Source: Dyadobacter sp. (GTDB lineage Bacteria; Bacteroidota; Bacteroidia; Cytophagales; Spirosomataceae). Taken from it: DNA of 64,000 nt. Of this stretch, positions 27,963-36,571 are shown piece by piece. The notes beneath the pieces are model-generated. The model had not been told where the DNA came from. It ran no database searches and worked only from the letters and a program-made list of their open reading frames with translations. The stretch is taken from positions 1-64,000 of the forward strand of contig NZ_JAGIAS010000006.1 of the NCBI RefSeq assembly GCF_017744695.1, read 5' to 3'. Every line of letters starts with the position of its first letter. The stretch's first letter is position 1. Position numbers and translations under genes: made by a program.

Positions 27963-28814
27963 TCAGTTCCGGTTCCTGCCCAGAATTACCAATGCAATCC
28001 CTCCCAGGATAGCAGCGGACGCGATCACCAGGCCGAAAGTCACGTGTTCGCCCAAAATAAAAACGGCGGCGGTCGAGGCGATGACAGGTACGGTCAATTG
28101 TACGGATGCGGCTTGCGTCGCTTTGAGCGAAGGCAGGATGCTATACCAGATCGCGTAGCCCACACCGGAGGAAATGCTGCCGGATATGATGGCCAGGATT
28201 GTCCCCTGGGAATCCATGGAGCTGGTTAATGGAAGGAAAAGCAATGAAAGTGGCGCTGCTTTGAGGAAATTGCCGGCGGTTGCAGTCAGCGGGTCGCCTT
28301 GTTTACGTCCCAGGAGTGAATATGCGCCCCAGGCTATTCCGGCAACGGCCATGAGTAATGCGCTGTACGGGTTGGGGGCGTGTATTCCGGGTGCCACGAG
28401 GATAATCAAGCCTCCGAAGGCAGTTAGCAATCCGATCCATTGTGTAATGCGTAAATGCTCGCCCTGATAGAGCCCGGTGATAATCATGGTTGCCTGCACC
28501 GAGCCGAACAGAAGCAGGGCGCCGGTTCCGGCGGGTAGATTTACATATGCAAAAGAAAACGCAATGGCATAAGTCAAGAGGCTGAGAGCTCCCTGCCAGC
28601 TACCTGCGTTACGAAGCGTGCGCTTGCGCAACACGACTATCATACTGAGCGTCAATGCTCCGGCCAGTAAGCGGATCATCGTGAAAGTGGCCGGATCCGT
28701 GGAGGTTTGGCTAAGCGCGATCCGGCATAGGAGTGAATTGGCTGCAAACGCCGCCATGGCCAACGCTACCTGGAGAATAATCCGTATGGTTATCGATCGA
28801 GTAGCTCGGGTCAT
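27963..28814 (-). CDS. EamA (DMT) family transporter
   Basis: A 283-aa inner-membrane protein with ten predicted segments in two EamA repeats (about 10-135 and 145-280). The second-half signature GVGYAIWYSILPSLKATQAASVQLTVPVIASTAAVFILGEHVTFG is typical of metabolite/drug exporters such as RhaT/YdcZ relatives. The substrate is unknown. Its stop codon abuts the GMC stop (27962/27963), so the two genes converge without spacer. It lies 5 nt downstream of the large membrane protein gene. Confidence 0.85.
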   Translation of the reverse strand: MTRATRSITIRIILQVALAMAAFAANSLLCRIALSQTSTDPATFTMIRLLAGALTLSMIVVLRKRTLRNAGSWQGALSLLTYAIAFSFAYVNLPAGTGALLLFGSVQATMIITGLYQGEHLRITQWIGLLTAFGGLIILVAPGIHAPNPYSALLMAVAGIAWGAYSLLGRKQGDPLTATAGNFLKAAPLSLLFLPLTSSMDSQGTILAIISGSISSGVGYAIWYSILPSLKATQAASVQLTVPVIASTAAVFILGEHVTFGLVIASAAILGGIALVILGRNRN

Positions 28815-28819
28815 TTCAT

Positions 28820-30985
28820 TTAAAAAGGATATTTCTCACAACTGGTCTTTTTCAGCTCCACCAAATGCAGCAACTCGCTGGAATAGATGCGCGCAATATT
28901 GCCTTTGGGAATGAACGAGTCGATCAGCGTCGGGTCGTCGGAGAGAATGTATTCGTAACAGAATTTTTTCTTCGCGTTTTTCAATGGGGCCAGCTCCTTC
29001 ATGTAACGGATATAGTCCATCTGGCCTGGGCGCTGCACGTCGTTATCGGTGGCACTCCAAAAATGGTAGTAACCGACATTTCTGCGGAACATTACACCTA
29101 CATTGCGATCGGCCGGGATATGCGGGCGGAGTTCTTTAAAGCTGAGGTAATTGTCGGGGTTGCTCAGAAAATAGGCCCTGTCACGGTTCATGGACAGGAT
29201 ATTGGAAGTACGGTCCTGATCGTAATAGCCCGCTTTTTCCAATAATGCGAACACCTTGGTCCTTTCAGCATAGTCGGGCCATCTTTTCAATGGATGGCAG
29301 TTGTCCTTGCCCGGAAATTCGTAGTATTCGCTCAGGTATTTTTCATAAACCTTTCCTACCTCGGCACTGCTTTCGCAAATCGCGATGGGAATATGGCCCA
29401 ATGCTTTTCGTGTGACAAAATTGATGGAAACGAGTTCTTTACTCGGGTTACCGTATACGAATGGCAGGGAAGAAATCAATAGCGGAATGATCAGGTAGAT
29501 CGCCTTCCACCGGAATTTCAGCGAGTACACGCACGCGATCATGATCGCGCCCATTGCGAACAGGGGCATCTGTGTACGCGTGCTCCACAGCTGGAATTTC
29601 ATTAATGTACAAAACAACAGGAAACCTAGTGCCGAGCAGGCCCAGAACCATTTAATGTCCCGGTTCAGGGGCAGAAACAGCAGAAGTCCCCCCATGACGA
29701 CGATCAACCAGAAATGGACCGTGTTCGGGATCATATCCTCATGCACGGAGTATTTGACCGAAAACGGGTCGACGCTCAGATCGGGATCGTTGATGTCCAC
29801 ACCAATGGTTTCGTGAAATGCCCTGATCTTGCTATCCAGTGCCTGGTTGAAGCTCGTAATAGGCAAACCGATGTTCAGCCCCGCGTTTTTGATCACATTG
29901 GATAGGGTATACACAACAGAATGCTTCTTGGCAGGCAGTTCCTCGGAAGCGAATGGCGTATTCTGCAACGGGCTCATCACATGCCCGAAAAGCGAATAGT
30001 TGCGGTAGAAGAAAGGGGAATACGTTATGGCCATCAAAGCGAGGGCCACAGCCAATACTTTCATCGCGTACGCGAAGCGGTATTGCAGCAGGATACGGAC
30101 ACCGAAATAGACCGCAAACGGAATAGCAAAAATCAGGATCGTGTATTTTGAAAACCCTCCGAATGCCAGCGATTGCATCATGGCTACCAGCGCCAACGGT
30201 GATTTCTTTTCCAGTAATTCAAAACCGAAATACACGAAAGCAATGAAGAAAAAGCACCCGCAAAGGTCAACCTGGGTGCTGGTGCTCTCAAAAATCCCGA
30301 TAGGCAAGGTGAGAAAGCAGATCGACGCCAATAGTTGCCCGTCTTTGCCGAGGCCGAATTTTTTCGCGATCAGGCCGATCCCGCAGATCGAGCCGATGAA
30401 CGCACCGAATTGGATCAGTCCGGAGAACTGATCGGAACCCGACAGGAGCACGGTGTCCAGCACAATATATTCTGCAAATACATTGAGATACAGCTGCTGC
30501 AAATGCATGGTCGGGAAGTGATCGAGGTTGCCATTGTAGATCCAGATCAGTATCCGGTTCAAATGGTACATGTGGGAGTCAAAGTTGTTCGGAGCGGCAT
30601 ATATTGCCAGGAACAGTAGTGGCAGCATATAAAGCAGCGCCACCGCCGTGATGACTATTTTATGGGTGGTTCCCAATCCTGCCAGTCGGAGCGCACCCTT
30701 CAATGCGCCTAACTTTTTCAGATCAATTTTTTCGGACTTATGCAGGTAGTAAACCAGCGCGGACGCTCCTAATGCCTCCGCGATCCAGAAAACCAGCGCC
30801 GATGTGGTGTTAATGGCGTTGAGGAACGAGGCTGTTTCGTTGTAAATGAATACAATGCCCGCGTTGGTGATCAGCGACAGGATAAATGACCGGCGAAGGT
30901 TGGTATAAACGCCCGTTTCGGTGGAGCGCAAAAAAAAGATTGCAAAAATACAGGCAAACGAAATCGGGAGTAAACAAATACCCAT
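28820..30985 (-). CDS. Large polytopic membrane protein, glycosyltransferase family 39-like
   Basis: 721 aa. About 11-13 membrane segments fill residues 1-500, and the soluble C-terminal domain (about 510-721) faces the periplasm. The first large loop holds NNFDSHMYHLNRILIWIYNGNL, with the Asp that resembles the catalytic position of GT-C enzymes such as PMT/ArnT. A lipid-linked sugar transfer role is inferred from that pattern only. The gene upstream of eamA on the same strand suggests one transcript. Confidence 0.55.
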   Translation of the reverse strand: MGICLLPISFACIFAIFFLRSTETGVYTNLRRSFILSLITNAGIVFIYNETASFLNAINTTSALVFWIAEALGASALVYYLHKSEKIDLKKLGALKGALRLAGLGTTHKIVITAVALLYMLPLLFLAIYAAPNNFDSHMYHLNRILIWIYNGNLDHFPTMHLQQLYLNVFAEYIVLDTVLLSGSDQFSGLIQFGAFIGSICGIGLIAKKFGLGKDGQLLASICFLTLPIGIFESTSTQVDLCGCFFFIAFVYFGFELLEKKSPLALVAMMQSLAFGGFSKYTILIFAIPFAVYFGVRILLQYRFAYAMKVLAVALALMAITYSPFFYRNYSLFGHVMSPLQNTPFASEELPAKKHSVVYTLSNVIKNAGLNIGLPITSFNQALDSKIRAFHETIGVDINDPDLSVDPFSVKYSVHEDMIPNTVHFWLIVVMGGLLLFLPLNRDIKWFWACSALGFLLFCTLMKFQLWSTRTQMPLFAMGAIMIACVYSLKFRWKAIYLIIPLLISSLPFVYGNPSKELVSINFVTRKALGHIPIAICESSAEVGKVYEKYLSEYYEFPGKDNCHPLKRWPDYAERTKVFALLEKAGYYDQDRTSNILSMNRDRAYFLSNPDNYLSFKELRPHIPADRNVGVMFRRNVGYYHFWSATDNDVQRPGQMDYIRYMKELAPLKNAKKKFCYEYILSDDPTLIDSFIPKGNIARIYSSELLHLVELKKTSCEKYPF

Positions 30986-31142
30986 ATGCGAAGTGTAAAC
31001 GAACTGGAAAATGTCAGATTCCGGACCCTGCGCGGCTTATGCGCCCCGGAGTGTGATTTAACGGTGCTAAGGTACGCGATTATTCGGGCCCGGAACAGGA
31101 TTTGTTAGTGTACGCGCATCACACACGTATTTTGTGCCTGTT

Positions 31143-32090
31143 TCAGGAAACCACATTACGCGGGTTTCCTGACTGAAAACCTTCCAGATTGTCGGCGACC
31201 ATTTGAAGCAATCGCTGGCGCGCCTCGAATGTCGCCCAGGCTACATGCGGTGTGATCACACAATTCGGCGCCGATAACAGTGGATTGTCAGCCTTTGGTG
31301 GTTCTATCGAAAGGACATCCAGCCCTGCTGCCGCGATAACGCCATTTTTGAGTGCATCCGAAAGGTCCTGTTCGTGAATGAGCGGCCCGCGACCGGTGTT
31401 GAGGATAATCGCAGCGGGCTTCATTTTAGAAAGGCTTTCCCGGTTGATAATCTCTTTCGTTTCGTCGGTAAGCGGGCAATGCAGGCTGATAACGTCGCTT
31501 TGCTGGAATATTTCGTCCAGTGAAACCATTTCCACGCCTTCCGTCGGCACGGGGTGCTTCCGGTATGCGATTACTTTCATGCCGAAGGCCGCTGCGATTT
31601 TCGCGACCTGTGAGCCGATATCCCCGAGACCGATCAACCCCATGGTTTTGCCGGCCAGCTCGTTAAGCGGTGTTTTCCAGTAACAAAAATCGACAGAAGC
31701 TGCCCAGTCACCGGCAAATACGCTCTGGCTGTGCGTCTCCACGCGGTTCACGATCGCCAGCAGCAATGCGAACGTCTGCTGCGCCACTGAGGCTGGGCCG
31801 TAGGCTTTCACATTGGTGACGGTAATGCCCTGTTTTCTGGCGGCCTCGATGTCGATATTGTTAAAGCCCGTCGCCATCACGCCGATATACCTGGCCTTGG
31901 GCAGCTGCGCAAGCGTGTCGCCGGAAAGCACTACCTTATTGACAAGCAGTATTTCGGCATCCTTGGCCCGTTCCACAATCTCGTCCTTCGCCGAACGGTC
32001 GTAAATAGTCACATTACCCAGCTTTTCAATAGGCGCCCAGTCCTGGTCACCGGGGTTCAAAGTATATCCGTCGAGAATTACAATATTCAT
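31143..32090 (-). CDS. D-2-hydroxyacid dehydrogenase
   Basis: 315 aa, NAD(P)-dependent. The Rossmann motif is GLIGLGDIGSQVA (about 152-164); the catalytic Arg is in NTGRGPLI (about 232), Glu in LDVLSIEPP (about 260) and His in ITPHVAW (about 283). Sequence style is closest to glycerate/hydroxypyruvate-type reductases. It would interconvert 2-oxoacids and D-2-hydroxyacids in the cytoplasm. It lies 10 nt downstream of the ATPase gene, on the same strand. Confidence 0.9.
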   Translation of the reverse strand: MNIVILDGYTLNPGDQDWAPIEKLGNVTIYDRSAKDEIVERAKDAEILLVNKVVLSGDTLAQLPKARYIGVMATGFNNIDIEAARKQGITVTNVKAYGPASVAQQTFALLLAIVNRVETHSQSVFAGDWAASVDFCYWKTPLNELAGKTMGLIGLGDIGSQVAKIAAAFGMKVIAYRKHPVPTEGVEMVSLDEIFQQSDVISLHCPLTDETKEIINRESLSKMKPAAIILNTGRGPLIHEQDLSDALKNGVIAAAGLDVLSIEPPKADNPLLSAPNCVITPHVAWATFEARQRLLQMVADNLEGFQSGNPRNVVS

Positions 32091-32100
32091 GAATTTGTGT

Positions 32101-33255
32101 TTAGATGTTTTTCCAACTTGTAACTGTGTACTGCGTCCGGGACTGATTGGTACTACCGCCGTATATTAAAGTCTTTCTTCCGGCATTGTTTTCGGAGATT
32201 TCGTTGAAGTAATTAAGCCCCGAGAAATGCTCGGTCATAATGGTCTGTGTTGATTTGATTTCGAAAATATCGTACAGATTGCCGTTTTGGGTAAGTAAAT
32301 CGACCTCGTGGCCGTTGGAGTCGCGCCAGAACCAGTAGTCTTTATGCAAATAGAGGTGCTCGTTTTGTTTGTAGATTTCGGCGATGACCAAATTTTCAAA
32401 GATGTTTCCACGTAACGTGCTCTCGGCAAACGTGGCTGTGTCCCGAATTCCCAGAAGATGACACAATAGACCGGTATCATAAAAATAGATTTTCGGTGTT
32501 TTGACAACCCGTTTACTGAAATTCCGGTAAAACGGCTGCAATGGAAACGTAATGTAGCTGCTTTCAAGAATAGACAACCAGGCTTTTGCCGTGGGTTGTG
32601 ATATGCCGCATTCATTGGCAATCGACGACAGGTTCATCAATTGCCCGATCCGAGCTGCACAAAGGCTCAGAAATGTACGGAACTGTCGGAGATCGCGAAT
32701 ATTTGCAAGCTCGGTCACATCGCGTTCCACATATGTCTGAATGTAGTTGGCATAAAATATCGTCGGATCAATACTCCGGTCGTAAATAGCCGGGTAAAAG
32801 CCATTAAGGCATACTTCCGGGAATGTGTCAGCCAGCAGGTCTGCGGATTTCATTTCGGCGAAGTCGAACGGAAGTAATTTAAAAAGCACCACACGGCCGG
32901 CCAGGCTTTGGGTGATGTTATTAAGCAGCTGAAAATTTTGCGAGCCCGACAATATAAATTGCCCCATTTGCCGTGACTCATCTACTATTGTTTGAATGTA
33001 TGAAAAGAGGCCGGGTACTTGTTGTACTTCGTCAAATATCACGTGTTCAGAATATTCGCGCAGAAAGCCAACCGGGTCGTCGGCCGCGAATGCCCGATTG
33101 TCCGGATTTTCCAGGGATATATACCGATAGTCCTCGAAAATGGTTTTAAGCATCGTAGTCTTACCCGACTGCCTGGGGCCTGTGATAGCAAGTACCGGAT
33201 ATTTCCCGGTATGCTGCCTGATAACCGCTTCAATATGGCGTGTTACGAATGTCAT
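32101..33255 (-). CDS. AAA ATPase with DUF4143 domain
   Basis: 384 aa. Walker A is GPRQSGKTT (about 26-34), Walker B is HVIFDEVQQ (about 70-78) and sensor 1 is LSGSQNF (about 103-109). The DUF4143 half contains YVERDV and a winged-helix region (SSIANECGISQPTAKAWLSILESSYI), and ends in a PD-(D/E)xK-like fold (HEVDLL ... FEIKST, about 305-335). The family is widespread and its function is unsettled; a DNA-related mobile or defence role has been suggested for some. Three 16-bp direct repeats with exact 22-bp spacing lie in its upstream region (33287-33346). Confidence 0.85.
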   Translation of the reverse strand: MTFVTRHIEAVIRQHTGKYPVLAITGPRQSGKTTMLKTIFEDYRYISLENPDNRAFAADDPVGFLREYSEHVIFDEVQQVPGLFSYIQTIVDESRQMGQFILSGSQNFQLLNNITQSLAGRVVLFKLLPFDFAEMKSADLLADTFPEVCLNGFYPAIYDRSIDPTIFYANYIQTYVERDVTELANIRDLRQFRTFLSLCAARIGQLMNLSSIANECGISQPTAKAWLSILESSYITFPLQPFYRNFSKRVVKTPKIYFYDTGLLCHLLGIRDTATFAESTLRGNIFENLVIAEIYKQNEHLYLHKDYWFWRDSNGHEVDLLTQNGNLYDIFEIKSTQTIMTEHFSGLNYFNEISENNAGRKTLIYGGSTNQSRTQYTVTSWKNI

Positions 33256-33286
33256 AAGTGATTTATTATCAATGCAAATATATGCC

Positions 33287-33346
33287 TATTTTGAAATTAC
33301 ATGAATTCTATTTTGAAATTGCATAGACTTTATTTTGAAATTGCAT
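33287..33346. repeat. Three 16-bp direct repeats at exact 22-bp period upstream of the DUF4143 ATPase
   Basis: TATTTTGAAATTGCAT or a variant with one substitution (A for G) begins at 33287, 33309 and 33331, so the period is exactly 22 bp (about two helical turns). They sit 31-91 bp before the ATPase ATG, between it and the terminator of the M1 gene. Position suggests an operator or iteron-like binding array. Confidence 0.85.
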
Positions 33347-33382
33347 AAAAAAGCCCTTCCAAATCACACTTGGAAGGGCTTT
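33347..33382 (-). terminator. Terminator of the M1 peptidase gene
   Basis: A perfect 13-bp stem (33350-33362 with 33370-33382) and 7-nt loop lie 20 nt past the stop, followed on the minus strand by a T run (A run at 33347-33352). Confidence 0.9.
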
Positions 33383-33401
33383 GAATATGGTCGGTATAAC
33401 G

Positions 33402-35783
33402 CTAATTCTTGGGATCGGTACTAATCTTTGCGCCGCCTGCACCTTGCATTTGCATCGGGTTAGGCGTTTTTTTCTGCTGTTGCTGCTTGAAGATCTGGAA
33501 TCGGGTCGGTTGTGCGATGCGCGGGAACGAATTGTTCTCGGTGTCGATATCGGCGATCTGCTGGTACGGGTCGAGCGTCCATTGAACCACTTTCTTTTTG
33601 GTTGAGATCACCTTATTGATCTGCACATCGTTGAAACGCCAGATTTCCGCAGGGAACACGGCCACGGAGTCGGTGCCGTCTTCGAAGCCCATTTTTACGA
33701 TCACCGGCATCGGTACACCGCCCTTGTTTTTGATAGACAATGTGTAAAAGTTGGTGTTCTCCTGGATCAGCTGGCGCTCGCCGTCGGTCAATGTCGCCAG
33801 GTATTGCTCGTACTTCTGCTTGTCGGCGTCGGTTACCTTAAACGGATCGTAACGGTTATAGAAATCGGCCATGGTCGAATCCTGGGCAACCACGGTTTCG
33901 CCTTTTGTTTTGGCGTCCTGGATTTTGCTCATCGTCATTTTCTTGCGTGCATCTTCCTTGCGGGCGATCTCCTTCTCGATAGCCGGGTTCTGTGTGTCGA
34001 TGCTGAACCAATCGACAGTTACCAGGTCCTGGTCAACAGGCTCGGTGCCATAGAACCAACCCTTCCAGAACCAGTCGAGGTCCACACCCGAGGCATCTTC
34101 CATTGTACGGAAGAAATCGGCCGGGGTGGGGCTTTTGAAACGCCAGCGGGTGGCATATTCTTTAAATGCGTGGTCGAACAGCTCGCGGCCCATAACGGTT
34201 TCGCGGAGGATGTTCAGCGCGGTAGCTGGTTTCCCGTACGCATTAGGTCCCAGGCCGATTACATTCTCAGCCGAAGCCATGATCGGGCTCAGTACCGATT
34301 TGTCGGACGACATGTATTCGGTGATCTGGTTTGGCTCACCGCGGCGTGTCGGGAAATTGTAATCCCATTCTTTTTCGGCCAGGTATTGGCAGAATGTGTT
34401 CAAGCCTTCGTCCATCCAGGCCCACTGGCGCTCGTCGGAGTTGACGATCATCGGGAAGAAGTTGTGGCCCACCTCGTGGATAATCACGCCAATCATGCCA
34501 TATTTCACAGCTTCGGTGTAAGTACCATCTTCTTCCGGACGTCCGCCGTTGAAGCTGATCATCGGATATTCCATCCCGCCGCCTGCTACCGAATGGCAGG
34601 AAATAGCCACAGGATAAGGATATTCAAATGTGCGTGCACCGTAGGATTTCAAAGTGTGGGCTACTGCGCGGGTCGAGTATTGCTCCCATAGCGGATTACC
34701 TTCTTTGGGGTACACCGACATACACCAGATCTTGCGGCCGCTTTTGTAAACATCGCTCTGCATCGCGTCCCAAATGAATTTCCGGCTGCTCGCGAAAGCG
34801 AAGTCACGTACATTATCGGCTTTGTAGATCCAGGTTTTCTTGCCGGGGTTCTTGTTTTCACGCTTTTCTGCCTTTTCCGCTTCCGCCTGCGTCACGATCA
34901 TGACCGGGGTTTTGGACGTTTCTGCTTGCTTAAGGCGTTGTTTTTGCGTCGCGGTAAGTACCTGTGCGTAGTTCTGGCATTCGCCGCTGGCTGCTACCAC
35001 GTGGTCGGCAGGGACAGTGATGGCCACTTTATAATTACCAAAAATCAATGCGAACTCACCCTGGCCGAGGAATTGCTTGTGGTTCCAGCCATTCACGTCG
35101 TCGTAAGGCGCCAGGCGCGGGAACCAGTGTGCGATAAAATAATTGGCATTCCCATCTTTTGGAAAAAACTCATAACCGCTGCGGCCGTAGTATTCGGTGA
35201 TATTGTAATTCCAATCCACGCTGAAAACAAACGGGGTGCCGGGTTTCATGACGATCGGCAGGTCGATGCGCATCATCGTTCCGTTGATCGTGAATGGTAA
35301 AGCCTTGCCGGCTTTATCCTTCACGGCGGTGATATTGTAGCCATATTCCACCTTGGGATCCAGTGAAGAGCCGCGGCCGGTGTTCAATGCTGCCAGCTGA
35401 GCGGTACTCATCCCTTTTTCATTGACGGTACCCGTACGCGAAAGTGCCGCGATGCCGTCTTTTTTGAATAGGTTCTGGTCAAGCTGCATCCAGATGTATT
35501 TCAGGTCATCCGGGGATTGGTTGTAAAAGGTAATGGTTTCCGTACCCGTAATGCGGCGGTTGTCGTCGTCGAGCTCGGCTCTGATGTCGTAGTCGGCGCG
35601 TTGTTGCCAGTATTCCCGTCCGGGTGCACCGGAAGCAGTCCGGTAGGTGTTCGGAGTGGGCAAGGTGGTCCCGAGCTGTTCAAAACGGTCGTTGGCCTGG
35701 TAATTGGGGGAGGTAGGGAGCTGCTGTGCCATGGTGCATAGCGACACGAGCAGCATTAGTAACGGGAGCAGCGTTTTTTTCAT
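33402..35783 (-). CDS. M1 family metallopeptidase, exported
   Basis: 793 aa. The signal peptide ends near TMAQ (about 19). The M1 N-terminal domain is followed by the exopeptidase-type GGMEYPM (about 393) and the zinc site HEVGHNFFPMIVNSDERQWAWMDEG (about 430-455), with HExxH and the third ligand Glu 18 residues on. A C-terminal region with a Lys/Asp-rich linker (about 600-660) is atypical. It is predicted to be a periplasmic or surface aminopeptidase. The gene has its own terminator. Confidence 0.9.
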   Translation of the reverse strand: MKKTLLPLLMLLVSLCTMAQQLPTSPNYQANDRFEQLGTTLPTPNTYRTASGAPGREYWQQRADYDIRAELDDDNRRITGTETITFYNQSPDDLKYIWMQLDQNLFKKDGIAALSRTGTVNEKGMSTAQLAALNTGRGSSLDPKVEYGYNITAVKDKAGKALPFTINGTMMRIDLPIVMKPGTPFVFSVDWNYNITEYYGRSGYEFFPKDGNANYFIAHWFPRLAPYDDVNGWNHKQFLGQGEFALIFGNYKVAITVPADHVVAASGECQNYAQVLTATQKQRLKQAETSKTPVMIVTQAEAEKAEKRENKNPGKKTWIYKADNVRDFAFASSRKFIWDAMQSDVYKSGRKIWCMSVYPKEGNPLWEQYSTRAVAHTLKSYGARTFEYPYPVAISCHSVAGGGMEYPMISFNGGRPEEDGTYTEAVKYGMIGVIIHEVGHNFFPMIVNSDERQWAWMDEGLNTFCQYLAEKEWDYNFPTRRGEPNQITEYMSSDKSVLSPIMASAENVIGLGPNAYGKPATALNILRETVMGRELFDHAFKEYATRWRFKSPTPADFFRTMEDASGVDLDWFWKGWFYGTEPVDQDLVTVDWFSIDTQNPAIEKEIARKEDARKKMTMSKIQDAKTKGETVVAQDSTMADFYNRYDPFKVTDADKQKYEQYLATLTDGERQLIQENTNFYTLSIKNKGGVPMPVIVKMGFEDGTDSVAVFPAEIWRFNDVQINKVISTKKKVVQWTLDPYQQIADIDTENNSFPRIAQPTRFQIFKQQQQKKTPNPMQMQGAGGAKISTDPKN

Positions 35784-35811
35784 AGATCGTTGGTCATAGA
35801 TAGTTTGGTTG

Positions 35812-36438
35812 TTATGAGTTTACAGGCATGCCTGCGAGTGTGCGGAAAAGTTCGTTGTTCAGGATCAGCGAAAGCGCCATTCCGAAAATAATACCGGATA
35901 ATATCTGTATCCAGCTCAATTTCTGGACCCTCAGGAGCTCGATCATCGCAAACGCGATGACTAATATAATAAACACGATAATGAGTTGCCCCAATTCGAG
36001 CCCGACATTAAAGCCGAGCAGGGGGTTAAAGATGTCCGCTTCATTGCCCAGCAATGCCTTCAGGTAGTTTGAAAAACCCAATCCATGGATCAGACCAAAG
36101 CCTAATGCAAGCGGATACCTGAATGCGGGCGCTTTCTCTTTGGGGGCATAGGAGTTTTTGGGAACCCTGTAAAAAAAATTGAGAAAGGCGGTGATCAGTA
36201 TGGTAATCGGAATCAGCAGCTCGATCACGTCAGGATTGACATGGACATACCCCAATGTGGATAACGCGAGAGTGATAGAGTGCCCTGCCGTGAACGCGGT
36301 TACCAGCACAATGACTTTTTTCCAGTCTACCAGCGTGTAAACCGAACATATGGCCATGATGAAGAGAATGTGATCATAGCCGTTGGAATCAGTGATATGG
36401 TTGAATCCTAATTGAAGGTAAGCCTGAAACTCGGACAT
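35812..36438 (-). CDS. HupE/UreJ family membrane protein
   Basis: 208 aa with six or seven membrane segments. The N-terminal NHITDSNGYDHILFIMAI and the FTAGHSITLALST segment have the His residues typical of HupE/UreJ proteins, which are nickel or cobalt transporters in hydrogenase and urease clusters. No nickel enzyme is nearby, so the metal and role are open; many Bacteroidota carry this as a stand-alone gene. The M1 gene starts 29 nt downstream. Confidence 0.75.
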   Translation of the reverse strand: MSEFQAYLQLGFNHITDSNGYDHILFIMAICSVYTLVDWKKVIVLVTAFTAGHSITLALSTLGYVHVNPDVIELLIPITILITAFLNFFYRVPKNSYAPKEKAPAFRYPLALGFGLIHGLGFSNYLKALLGNEADIFNPLLGFNVGLELGQLIIVFIILVIAFAMIELLRVQKLSWIQILSGIIFGMALSLILNNELFRTLAGMPVNS

Positions 36439-36498
36439 TAAACTAGGGTTAGGAATATGTGACGCCAGACAATTTAATTGTCAAGACAAAAATAGATA

Positions 36499-36521
36499 AA
36501 CCCGAAGATATTTCTTTCGGG
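36499..36521 (-). terminator. Terminator of the M14 peptidase gene
   Basis: The stem CCCGAA (36501-36506) with TTCGGG (36516-36521) lies 50 nt past the stop on the minus strand and leads there into TTTATCTATTTTTG. Confidence 0.6.
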
Positions 36522-36571
36522 AGTGGAAACCAACAATGTGGTGAAAATGCTACAAGGCGCAGCCACGCCGT

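Noticed and set aside
36468-36482. 15-bp palindrome GACAATTTAATTGTC upstream of the HupE gene
   Set aside because: AT-rich palindromes of this size are expected by chance; no promoter or regulator gene ties to it.
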